Assembly (NCBI GenBank): GCA_002914805.1
Contig: JXTB01000248.1
Span: 154,156 to 218,155 of the forward strand
Length of the DNA: 64,000 nucleotides
Source: Parasponia andersonii
Lineage: Eukaryota; Streptophyta; Magnoliopsida; Rosales; Cannabaceae
Direction: 5' to 3'
The first letter of the stretch is position 1. Every line of letters begins with the position of its first letter. A program made the translations under genes and the position numbers. The notes under the pieces are model-generated. The model did not search any database, was not told the origin of the DNA, and saw nothing but the letters and a program-made list of their open reading frames with translations. Positions 22,790-33,362 of the stretch are shown here, piece by piece.

Positions 22790-23300
22790 ATAGAACTAAA
22801 AAAACATATGGTTACATACCATTGTGGTAAATGATTTAACATTGGCTTATTCAATGACTTCTCTCATAAATTTACATATGTAGAATTCGCACTCAACATT
22901 TGTCGGTTGTCTTGGGAGTAATACATAAGCATAAAGTAAATATAAGTAATTTTAATTAATCTTCCACCTAACAAGTATTATTAATTCAAATTTAGTACCT
23001 TTATTAACTTATAAACCGGACCATTTGATCTTCCTTTCTTTCTTTTTTCTACATTATATATCTTGAATGCACTTTAAATTGGAAATGTGCAAACACAATA
23101 ATAAAAAGTTAGCAATAGCAACCATAAGTAAAAATACCATAAGAAACTAAACTATAACAAAATAACTATTAGAGAATTTACTCGATCATTGTTAAACTAA
23201 TTTCCTCACAGAGAGCTATGCCAAGAGGATCTAGAAACCATGCATAATCTTTAAGAGGATAAATGATAAGCAACATCCAATGGTCCTTACTCATAAAATT
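22790..23300 (-). pseudogene. Ulp1-like (C48) cysteine protease segment in the CACTA element
   Basis: On the minus strand, about 23295-23184 reads MSKDHWMLLIIYPLKDYAWF then LDPLGIALCEE. Further on come IYNVEKRKKGRSNGPVYKLI (about 23080-23010) and PRQPTNVECEFYICKFMREV (about 22912-22853). These carry the catalytic pattern of Ulp1/SENP-type SUMO proteases: His in HW, Asp in FLDPL, Gln in PRQ and Cys in VEC (TGC at 22889-22891). The pieces are split by AT-rich stretches with good GT/AG sites, so introns are likely. Ulp1-like domains are known as passengers in some CACTA and Mutator-like elements. The reading ends in a stop after REVIE. It may be the C-terminal part of the element's second protein; activity is uncertain. 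Confidence 0.7.
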
Positions 23301-24099
23301 AATGATAAAGATTATTAATATGTAACAATTAACTTCAAATAGGAAGTAGTTAATCATATGACAATTTGTTAAGTTTAAAATCTTACCTATGATTCTAAGG
23401 TGTAATTAGAAATTGATGTTCATTCTCCATGAATAACATCCGGGTTGCTAAACTTATAGCACGATCCTCACATGGACCATCTTCTGTAGCAACTACATTA
23501 GGATCCATGAACATATACCTAGCTTGATAGCCATATTAGGTCACTAAATTGTGTAAATGCCTACAAGTACAAAATGCAATGTGAATTAAGTATTGTATTA
23601 TATAATTGCCAACTATAGATACATGTATATATATGAAGTTCTATATATATTAAAAAAATAAACTTCTTACCTCATGTATAACGTAATAGGCACGGCCCAA
23701 ATCTTTTATAACGTACAAAACTCAATTATGTCTTCTTTGAATACGGGCAAATAAAAAAGCTTCTTCAAACACTTCTTTATCAAAGGGAACATTAACAACA
23801 ACACATTCATCTACTCCTTGAATGGTATCCAATAGTAATTTTATGGAAGCTGGTGCACCATCAATAAATTTAAACTGTGTTTGTAAAACAAATTTTGTTT
23901 TATTTCTTTGTAGATGTATTCTTTCTTATGTTTGAGGTGGTTGTGGTTGTGAAAATTTATTCTTCCCCGTTTGATACCTATTTATATCATTAAACTCTTA
24001 AAATCTAAATAAATGATGAAATGTTAACAAATAAGTTAATAATTCACATTAGAATTCAATAAAGGATGAATTTATTTGGAAAATAGGTTTGCATACCAA

Positions 24100-25737
24100 A
24101 TTATCTTCAAAGATGATAAGCATTTTAGGTCATGCAAAATGCGATCCAAATGCATCACCTACCAATCTTGTATCATCATCTAGATTTGGAATAGAAATTA
24201 GGGCTGTAGCATCAAGAACAACCTCTACTAATACATGAAAATTATTCTCCCCCAATTCTCTGCTGTGAATAATAGTTGATGAGGTTGACTCTTGTACATA
24301 TCCTAAAGTAACTATGTTATCACGAGACCCTACTGCAAGCTTGCATGGTAGGTTCTACAATATAGAAAATCAAATACAATTTACAAATACAAGTAGTTAA
24401 TCAATATGTTAAGAAAGAAACTTAGATAAACATACTTTTTTGAGTCGTGAAGATGTTCCTACAGCCACCATTGGATTTACATGTATCTCTTGTGATTATA
24501 TTTCTTCCATTTGAACTTCCGGCCGTGAAGGAGTTGCATTAGAACCATCAATATTACTTTGTTGTCCTGCTTGAATCTTAGTAATTTCTGCTTTGAACCG
24601 TTCTTCTTGTTCTTTAAGCATTTATTGCATCTTGCATATTTGTTCATCTTGTCATTGTTTCAAATCAAATGATTGTTGCTTCTTTGTTAGAGCAGGTTAA
24701 TGGAAATATTGTCTATGGCTAATGTGAAATCCCATTCTCCGTACATGTCCAGAATATTCAGGAGTGCCTAAAGCCATTGTTAAGATATCATTAGAATTGT
24801 CTATCTCGACATTTCCCTCTTGGAATTGTTGATTATAATCTTCCTATAAAACATGTACAGAATTGAACATTAGACTATGCTATACTTTTAACAAAATTAC
24901 AAATTAATATAATCAATATGTTGTAATAAGCAACTTACAATTCTATCAACTACTATTTTGATTTCCTCAGTATGGCCTCTTTTTTTAGAGACACGTCCTC
25001 TGCTCCATAGCTCGGATCTATCAATACCACATCAGCCTTCGTCTTTTTCAATCTTAGCTTCTAATCCAGCATAACCCAAGCGAGACATATATGTAGATAT
25101 TCATTTTGCATTGCTCTTTCCTGTTGTACTTTCCTAACTTTCTCTCATTCTACACTTAATCTTTTCTTAACAAACTCATCCCAAACTTGAGGTTCAATTC
25201 ACGGTGCATATGATGCTGGAGGGTGCTCTAATAACTCTGGACAAGTATGTCTATATTCATAAATCAGTTCAGTTGTAATCCTAAACTTAAAATCTTTCCA
25301 CATTTTCCCACAACTTTTTAAAGTTTCTTTTTTTGCTTTGTAGTCCAATACAAATGTTTCCTACAATATAAAAGAAATAATGTTAATACCAAATATATAT
25401 TCTAATAAATATGAAATAAAAAGATTCATGTTCATACCAATATTATATATCAGAGCTCATCTTTTAGGTCCGTTGGTACAAGCGTCCAATTATTAATATT
25501 TATTGGGATCTTACGACGAACCATAAGGCCACAAAAGCTCGCCAAATGTTTACCTTCATCCCCAGTTGGTTGTCCCCATTCATTGTACGCGACAACTTCT
25601 TTTTTGTTATCACTTCTTTTTATAATCAACTCCTTCATTTGAGTTGTTTCTCTTGATTTTTTTTTGTATTTTCTTTCACCTTGATTACTTTGTGATGGTG
25701 TAAATTGATAAACATCATCTGCACCTTCATTTTTCAT
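24100..25737 (-). pseudogene. Second ORF of the CACTA element (plant transposase Ptta/En/Spm type)
   Basis: Minus-strand pieces read MKNEGADDVYQFTPSQSNQG (from 25737), then EWGQPTGDEGKHLASFCGLM and KIPININNWTLVPTDLKDEL. Around 25360-25080 follow DYKAKKETLKSCGKMWKDFK and RLGYAGLEAKIEKDEG, and around 24350-24130 CKLAVGSRDNIVTLGYVQES. This is the layout of the 'plant transposase (Ptta/En/Spm)' family (PF03004, from memory), the DNA-binding partner ORF in many CACTA elements. In-frame stops occur, for example TGA at 25145-25147 where the family has Trp. The frame also breaks at what look like intron borders. It probably continues into the Ulp1-like segment. Confidence 0.7.
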
Positions 25738-25899
25738 GTCAATAATTACCTGTTAAATAATAAAACCACAAATGTAGATAAAAAATTAAGACAGAAAATA
25801 ATAAACATGTAAATATAAGAGATAATATATTTAAAAAAACAAAACATCAATCCATAAAGATATAAAAATGAAACAAAAATATATAACTTATTTGAATTG

Positions 25900-26840
25900 T
25901 ACCTCATTAGTTTCTTTCTTTGATTATCAATCCAAATACCTTCATCATCATCTCGTAAACATGTAACATCACCTTCATTAACGTCTTCTATCAAAGCCTC
26001 CACTGAAACTCCTTTTGAGAATATTTCATGAGCAACAAGTAAATTTTGATATTCTTTTGGTTTTGTTGCAAGAACAATCGATCATCGAGCATCAAGTGGA
26101 TCATTGACATAAAATACTTGTTTTGCTTGTGTTGCCAATATAAATAGATCATTCTTGTGACCTATCCGGTTTAGATCAACTAAGGTGAAGCCTAACTCAT
26201 CTTCTCTAACCCCATGGTTACTCTCTACCCATTGACACATAAACACCGGGAACTGAAATGTGACAAAATCAAGTTCTCAAATTTCCTCGATAACGCCATA
26301 GTATACCATATCACCTTCTATTGGGTTTTTATCCTTCGAACTTGAAAATTATATGGTTTTTGCAACAATACTTACCCCACTATTTTGGGTTGTTCTTATG
26401 TTGTCGCGGTCTCTTGTGCAAAAATGAACACTGTTAACTTGATAAATATTATACTTAATTACATCCAATGATAGTCCACGTGATATCCATTTCAATGTAT
26501 CAGATAGATTATGTGTTGCCTTGTTCATTTCAACTACAATCTATTCAAAATACAAAATTAACAATTAGTTAACCCAACATATTAGAATTCATACTCTAAA
26601 ATAGGGAAAAAATGAAATCAAACTATTAATTGTAACAACTAATTGGAATTACCCGTTCACGAAACCAACTAATAAAAGTTCGATGATGTTCATCATGGAT
26701 CCACTTCTCTCTTTTTGATTTCATTGAGAATTGTATTTTGATTTAATTTATATGCTCCCTTTAACCAAATATCCCCAAAATAAATCATTATTATTAAAGA
26801 ATTCAACATTCAATTAATACAAATTTAATTCACAATAAAA
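25900..26840 (-). pseudogene. DUF4216-like region of the CACTA element
   Basis: Minus-strand readings HDEHHRTFISWFRERV (about 26705-26655), VNSVHFCTRDRDNIRTTQNS (about 26430-26370), VTFQFPVFMCQWVESNHGVR (about 26265-26205) and ELGFTLVDLNRIGHKNDLFI match the C-terminal region that follows the TNP2-type transposase in plant CACTA elements (DUF4216). In-frame stops are visible: TAA at 26349-26351, TGA at 26277-26279 and TGA at 26082-26084. The last two replace Trp codons of the family. It is decayed. Confidence 0.75.
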
Positions 26841-26841
26841 C

Positions 26842-29341
26842 TTACTCGATGAAAGGTTGGACTTCAGCTATATTTTGTAGCACAGTACGATATGCTTGGT
26901 CTAGTTGTTCTCGTTTAACTATACACACGACACCACCACTTACGCTTTTATTAATATTTGAAGATGCGGGTACTCCGATAGCTTCTACATTTGCCAAATA
27001 CTCAGAACAAATCTCAACAGCTTCTTCTGCGATATAACACTCTACAATGCATCCTTCTGGCCGGCTTCGATTTCTAACATATCCTTTTAGAATTTTCATG
27101 TATCTCTCATATGGATACATCTATCTCAAACAAATAGGAACACATAACTTCACTTCTCTAACCAAATGTATAGTAAGATGTATCATTATATCAAAAAAAT
27201 AGGAGAAAAAACTGCTCCAACATGCACAATGTTACAACAAGTTCACGTTGTAGTTCGTCTAACTTAGATATATCGACCATCTTAGAACAAATTTCATTAA
27301 AAAATAAGCATAATCTGGTGATTGCATATTGAACATTTTTAGGTAATACGGACCTGATCGTTATAGATAGCAGATGTTGCATTAGTGTATGACAATCATG
27401 AGATTTAAGTCCAACTAGTTTCAAATTGTTCATATCCACTAATGTTCTAATATTAGAAGAATAGCCTTCAGGAACCTTCACATTAAATAAAGATTGATAC
27501 AATTAATATTTTTCTTCCTTTTTCAATGTGAAGCAAGCAAGGGATAAATATGTTCGCTTCTCCCCCACTTTAGGAGCTAACTCTTTTCGAACACCCATGT
27601 CAATAAGATCCATGCGGGCACCAATACTATCCTTATTCTTTCCTGGAATATTTAATAAAGTTCCAATTATACTATCACATATGTTCTTCTCAATATGTAT
27701 GACATCTAAGACATCTAAGTTATGTCTCAGAAGTAAAAGTTGCCAATACTCCAACTCAAAGAATATAGATTTCTTCTTTTAACAACTCTTTGGGGTTTTT
27801 ATAACCTTCACATTACTGCGTCTTTTTTCTTTTCTTACTGATATCACTTATTTTAACCTTTTCAAGCCTAGATTCGAGTTTAGAGACTATTTCTAGTATC
27901 TCTGTCCCAGTTAAAGGTTGTGGTGCCAATTCAAATTCTTGAGAACTATTAAATACTTTTTTCCAATTTCTATATACATGTTTGCGAGGTAAAAATCTTC
28001 TATGGCCTATATAACTCAATTTTCTAGTATGTTTTAAGAATTGACAACTTATTTTCTCATCACAAATAGGACATGTTTTATATCCTTTAGTAGAAAATCC
28101 AGACAAATTCTCACATGCAGGGAAGTCATTAATTATCCATAGTAACACAGCTTTAAGAGTAAAATCTTCATCCTTATATGCATCATAGGCTTTCACACCA
28201 TCATTCCACAAACTGTTCAACTCATCAATCAACGGGGCTAAATATTTATCAATGTCATCATTAGGTTGTTTAAGTCCTGATATTAACATTATAAGAAGTA
28301 TAAACTTTCTTTTCATACACAACCATGGAGGAAGATTATAGATTACAAGTATTACAGGCCAACAACTGTATTTGCTACTTGGAGTTGTATGAGGATTAAT
28401 ACCATCCGCAGATAGACCAAGACAAAAATTTCTTGGATCACTTCCAAAAGAAGGCCATTTGTAATCTATTATTTTCCAAGCTGATGAATCGGCTGGATGT
28501 CAAAGTTTACTATCTTCTATCCTCTCATTTGCATGCCATATTAGATCTTTAGTATGCTCACGATTTCGGAATAGACGGGTAAAACGAGGAATTAGAGGAA
28601 TATACCACAAAACCTTAGCAGGAGTTCCAACTTTTACCTCTTTAGAATTCTTATTCTGTTGCCACCTAGGCTCACCACATATTGGACAACAAATTGCATC
28701 TTTAAATTTCTTTCAATATAAAATACAATCATTTAGGCAAGCGTGAATTTTCTTATATTGCATACCCAATGAGCATAAAGTCTTTTTAGCCTCATAAAAG
28801 GAAGGTGACATCTCATTATCATTTGGCAATATCTCTAGTAGTAGAGCTAACAAGTCTGAAAAACTCTTATCACTCCACTCCATCCATATCTTGCTTTCAA
28901 ATTATACAATTTCAATAATGCAGACAATTTTGTAAATTTCTTACAACCCGGATAGATCAGTTTCTCAGCATCATTAAGCAATGATTGAAACTTAATAGGA
29001 TCTATATCTGTTTCATATTGTGCATCATCAATCATTTCAAAAATATTATCATTTAAATCTAACTCATAATCATCTCTTATACTCTTCTTTGATGAAAATC
29101 CAGTAATTGGAACCTTTTTACCATGCCAAATCCATTGTTTATAACTTTGATTTATTCCAATGAAATATAAGGGTTCTTTTATTTTTTTAACACTTATCTT
29201 TTGCAAATTTCCACATTTAATACACGGACATGGAATTAAATTGGAATCTTTGATATTTTCAATAGCAAACTCCAAAAAGCTATCAACTTCCTTTCTATAT
29301 TCAGTCGATAGTCTATCCGCCAATATTCATTCCTTATCCAT
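26842..29341 (-). pseudogene. TNP2-type transposase of the CACTA element
   Basis: This is the catalytic transposase gene of the CACTA element. The ATG at 29339-29341 starts MDKE, where the family start is MDKEW, but codon 5 is TGA (29327-29329). Then come ADRLSTEYRKEVDSFLEFA and CPCIKCGN (transposase-associated zinc-finger-like domain). The TNP2 core follows at about 28680-27800 (ICCPICGEPRWQQN, LGLSADGINPHTTPSSKYSC, KGYKTCPICDEKISCQFLKH), then HNLDVLDVIHIEKNICDSII (27700) and a DUF4218-like part (LVGLKSHDCHTLMQHLL, MYPYERYMKILKGYVRNRSR). Further stops lie at 28713-28715 (TGA for Trp) and 28500-28502 (TGA for Arg). A 5-bp duplication of GGAGT near 28871-28882 shifts the frame. A donor GTAAGT follows VQPFIE at about 26843. 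It is non-functional as it stands. Confidence 0.85.
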
Positions 29342-30589
29342 TCTAAGTACAATTGAAAAAAAAAATAAAAAATAAACAACTGATATAAAAAACTAACTAA
29401 ATTGAGTACCATAAAAAATTGTATATAATCTCGCCTATTACTAGCATTAACCAATTGAGTAACTAAACTACTAATTATAAATTAATACTCATTTCAAATT
29501 ATTCTTATATTTCTAAGTACTACCAAATTCAGAACTTAATTTATTCTTAAATAGTCTCATTTGTTACAAACAATTAATTTGTCAATCAACCAAATATAAC
29601 ATATGACAAAATAATATCAACACAAATAATAAACTCAACTAATCCCACACAATTATAACATCATCATATCACCACAACATACAATTTCCTATATGATATC
29701 ATATCTCATCCAGTTTATATTTTCCAAAATAATAAGATAAAACTAATGTGAAAGTGATATGCATAAGTCAATAAAAGAAAAAAATTTGAGAAAACATACC
29801 TCAGTTTGCTCAGTTTACTAATTCACAAGTAATCTCAGTACTCTAACTTCTACTAAAAACCTATACACAAATTAAAATGATAAATAAAATTAAAAATCTA
29901 TAATCCATAATACTTTAAATTAAACATTAAATATGTAAATTTCTAAAAAACTATACAATATTCAATTAAAATTACATAAATTTGATTTAATTAACACTAA
30001 GGATAGAAATTAAAAAGCATAACCTAATATATGATTTCTAGTAAATAAACATGAAATTGGTATAAATTCATATAATACTTTCAATTTGAAACTTTTTACA
30101 ACTAAATGAACTCACATTTCACCTAAAATAAATAAAAAAATAGCAACAAAATAATAACAAATTCGGATTAATTTGCTCTTAAATAGCAAAACTTGCTCAA
30201 AAATAAAATTTCTACTAAATAAATAGTCTAACTCGGTATTACAAGAGTAAAGATTATCAATGCATGCTCAAGATATTCACATTTGATAAATTAGGGTTTC
30301 CAAATATAAACTCTTTCAAATATAATCTAAAACATGAAATTTCTACAAAATAATTAGTCAAAATCATGGTTAAGACAATAGATAATCTAATTTTAGTGAC
30401 AAAAACGAGTTTAAAAGCTTAAACATACCTTGTTTACCAGAAAAAATTGTGAAAATGGTGGAAGAGGGAGACTGGCTGCGGCTGGAAGTGAAGAGGGAAA
30501 ATAGTGAGAAAAGTAAGAAGGAAGTAACATGGCATCATTTTTTTGGGTCTTTTATATAGGGTCCCTACCTCGACACCATATGGGTACCG

Positions 30590-30833
30590 AGAAAAGTATA
30601 TCACGGCGCCTAATAGGCACCATAAAAGTTAAATACCACGGCGCTTTTTAGGCACTATGAAAGTTATATTCAACGGCGCCCATTAGGCGCCGTTAAAGAT
30701 TTTATACCACGGCATTTTTTAGGTACCGTAATATTTCTCCGTTTATCACGGCGCTTGTTAAGCGCCGTAATAGTTAATCAATTATCACGGTGCTTCCATA
30801 CACGCGCCGTGATAGTACACATTTTTAGTAGTG
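30590..30833 (-). repeat. Right end of the CACTA element with palindromic subterminal array
   Basis: The terminal sequence CACTACTAAAAATGTG (minus strand from 30833) is followed by about six units spaced some 40 bases apart. Each is an imperfect 20-25-bp palindrome of the form CACGGCGCCTAATAGGCGCC with variants (for example CGGCGCCCATTAGGCGCCG at about 30673-30691). The array reaches to about 30600. It resembles the transposase-binding subterminal repeats of En/Spm, with a GC-rich motif in AT-rich surroundings. Confidence 0.85.
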
Positions 30834-30836
30834 ATT

Positions 30837-31703
30837 CTATTATGTAACTGTAAGAAACCTACATATAAAAGCGTTTAAATGGGATTAGGTAACCATCACA
30901 TAAAAGATTCTTCTCATGCTCTATAAATAGTGGTCTTTGAGATCTTAGAAAAGAAGCAAAAAATTCTTAGAGAATTGTTATTAGTTGGCAGCTACCTCAT
31001 AAAATTAGAGATAGAAATTTTTTGAGATTTACGAGTATCACATTTAGATAAATCTACGAGGGAAACTTAGAGGATTTGATTTGTTGATACTAATAGGCGA
31101 GTTTAGAAAAATGAGACTACACTCCCGAGTAATTCAGCCTACGTCAAGATCTATCAAATGAAGTGAGGTATTTATATTCTTGTATATTATAACTAATGAA
31201 CAACGAATTAAAGCTGGATCTTGTACAAAGGAAAGATAGCAGAAAAATTATTTTTCCATATATTCTATCGTGTACTCTCAATATTTTGAAGACTATTTTT
31301 TCCTACAATCTCTAACTCATATCTCGAAATATAAAGTATTTATTTTTGGAGGGAAATGTCAAGGTTGAAATTAAGAGCCTTTACCAAGATAGAGAAGACT
31401 ACATGGTAACTTTCTAACTTCATTTTATTGTAAAAAGATAATTGTAAAATAGATTCTTGTCCGGTCGAGTTCGCATGCTCCTAGAATTTTTTTTTTAAAC
31501 AAAATGCCTCGTAAGCTAGCAAAATGAGCTATATGTTTTCTTCTTACTTAGGTACTTTAGACTCGTCATCTCTTCCAGAAGTCTCATTATCGGATATATA
31601 TTGCTAGTCTTAAAAGCTCCTTGTTTTGATATAGGTTGAGCGAAATAGCAAAATGCCATACTCTGTAGCTACTTTAATCTATTCTTTTTTAAAAAATGCT
31701 ACG
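30837..31703. other. Spacer with the right copy of a direct repeat
   Basis: No coding signal. The stretch at 31145-31305 is the right copy of the direct repeat also seen at 21851-22013. Upstream of it a TATA-like CTCTATAAATAG at about 30920-30931 is followed by a transcript-like stretch, as in the promoter part of an LTR. This supports the idea that 30.84-31.31 kb is an old LTR. Confidence 0.45.
31145..31305 (+). repeat. Right copy of a direct repeat flanking the CACTA element
   Basis: The stretch from GTCAAGATCTATCAAATGAA through GAAAGATAGCAGAAAAATTA to about 31305 matches 21851-22013 in direct orientation at about 75-80% by eye. The similar length and order suggest paired terminal repeats of an older element. 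Confidence 0.6.
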
Positions 31704-33092
31704 TGTGGGGCCCATTCCTGAGCCTCGAACCGTGAGAAGGGTCATGCGGATCGCACGTGATCCCACCATCGGCATGTGGGTCTTCCGAATTTAAGGCANT
31801 CGTTTCAAAGACAACTGAGAAGATAAAAGTTTTTGGGAGAAAGGGAAGCAGAAATTTCGAGATGTTGAGAAATCGGGGTGATTAGGAATTCGTGCTAAGA
31901 CTGCAAGATAAGCACAGTAGCGGTTTTTAAAGAAGGGGAGTTGGAAAGTTTTTCTGGAAACCGAACAGTCAAGAATTTTAAATTTCGAACAGATTTCACA
32001 AACGAGGAAGATGACGTATCGCCGCATCGGGAAAGGGCGGAGCCACGTGCGCCCCGCGGATTGGAGGGGCAAGAAGACAGTTTCCCCACTTGACAGATAT
32101 GAATCTATCAATTAGGGAAATGGGGGCAGTTGTGGGGCCCATTCCTGAGCCTCGAACCGTGAGAAGGGTCATGCGGATCGCACGTGATCCCACCATCGGC
32201 ATGTGGGTCTTCCGAATTTAAGGCAGAATCCATCACTGATCCCAAACGGTTCAATCGGTCAGACCTCGAGTCCATGACAGCTGGCGGTCTGAAGCCCCAA
32301 GGGTCTGCTGTCTAGGAACAGCGACCCTCGCCTCAACTGTCGTAGGGATCAGAAGCCCCAAGGATCTTCAGACCCCAAGGGTCTGCTGTCTAGGAACAGC
32401 GACCCTCGCCTCAACTGTCGTAGGGATCAGAAGCCCCAAGGGTCTTCAGACTGGATGCAATGGAAGACAGCCCCACGGCTCCGGACCCGGACAGGGCATT
32501 TAATGCGTTTCTGGGTAGGTGCGCGCGCAGGGACAAGCCGTCCTGACAGAACGGCGATGTGCCCAAATCTCGCTCCTGACGGATTGAAACGATAGGAGGC
32601 AGCGAAAATCAGGCCGCGGTAGCACAGAAGAGGTCACAGAAATCTCGGCCCATGATGGTTTAAAAAGATCTGGAAGTGAAAGGTACGAAAAAATATTTTT
32701 ATTACTTTTCAAAAGATAGAGAAGAACACTGTTGATGATGAGAGGACTACATATATGAAAGCTACGCATTCAAAGGAGGTTAGCTTGCTTTCTTTAGTAC
32801 AAAAAAACTTACAAAGAAAAAGACAGTCTGAGAGCAGAAGAAAAAGGAAGAAAACACGAAAAAGAGATAAAATTTTTAAACTGATATATTTTCCTCCTTG
32901 CTACCAAAAACGCAAAGAAAAACCACTGACTTAAGCATCGGAGAGTCTTTGCAGGTAGCCACCCCCGCCTCTCCGATCCTGCTTGGAGTTCAGAGATTTG
33001 TGAATTAGCAAGGGCACGTGAACAGTTGGAGAATCCAGCATCAGCAGTTCAAGACACGTGGACGACTGGTGTGAAACCGCTCCAACACTACG
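31699..33092 (+). mobile_element. LTR retrotransposon, mostly missing in the assembly
   Basis: A 5-bp target duplication CTACG (31699-31703 and 33088-33092) flanks this element. The first 95 bases of its 5' LTR (31704-31798, starting TGTGGGGCCCATTCC) are identical to the start of a complete 957-bp 3' LTR (32131-33087, ending CTCCAACA). A single N at 31799 stands where the rest of the 5' LTR and most of the interior should be. About 330 bases of interior remain, with a polypurine tract GGGAAATGGGGGCAG at about 32115-32129. The identical LTR starts suggest a young insertion. No protein domain remains, so the superfamily cannot be named. The one-base N is most likely a collapsed gap, so breaks cannot be counted. 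Confidence 0.85.
32131..33087 (+). repeat. 3' LTR with an internal 78-bp tandem duplication
   Basis: This 957-bp LTR has TG/CA ends and is clearly more GC-rich than its surroundings. About 32295-32450 holds two near-identical copies of a 78-base unit (CCCCAAGGGTCTGCTGTCTA and onward). Repeats of this kind near the start of an LTR often lie in the promoter-enhancer part. Confidence 0.85.
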
Positions 33093-33362
33093 TATGCAAC
33101 CACACCAAATAGTTTCTTTTTGAGAAATTGTATACTCTATAATAGGAGTATGAAACTTTGATAGACATTATCCTTTTTAAAAAATGCTATGTATGCAATC
33201 ACACCAACTAGTTTCTTTTTGAGAAATTGTATACTCTACAATAGGAGTATGAAACTTTGATAGACGTTTATCCTTTTTAAAAAATGCTATGTATGCAATC
33301 ACACCAACTAGTTTCTTTTTGAGAAATTGTATACCCTACAATAGGAGTATGAAAGTTTTATA
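33088..33362 (+). repeat. ~100-bp tandem repeat, about 2.7 copies
   Basis: Units start at 33088, 33187 and 33287 with CTATGTATGCAATCACACCA (first unit CTACGTATGCAACCACACCA) and are over 90% alike by eye. Each ends in TCCTTTTTAAAAAATG. The sequence just left of the LTR element (about 31681-31703, TTCTTTTTTAAAAAATGCTACG) is the end of a preceding unit, so the LTR element landed inside this array. Confidence 0.85.

Larger units (their letters stand above)
22230..30833 (-). mobile_element. CACTA (En/Spm) DNA transposon, decayed autonomous type
   Basis: This is an 8,604-bp element flanked by the 3-bp target duplication ATT (22227-22229 and 30834-30836). Read inwards, the right end begins CACTACTAAAAATGTG and the left end CATTGCAACAAAAAATG, an imperfect terminal inverted repeat in which the left CACTA start has decayed. 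Both ends carry arrays of GGCGCC-centred subterminal repeats. Coding content on the minus strand runs from TNP2-type transposase (29.3-26.8 kb) through a DUF4216-like region, a second ORF (25.7-24.1 kb) and a Ulp1-like protease segment (23.3-22.8 kb). Several in-frame stops and at least one frameshift show that it is no longer autonomous. It could still be mobilised in trans if its damaged left end is tolerated. Confidence 0.92.

Noticed and set aside
31791-32202. Several overlapping minus-strand frames in the LTR element
   Set aside because: They lie in the leftover interior and LTR start, in the wrong direction and without domains; the GC-rich composition alone gives open frames.
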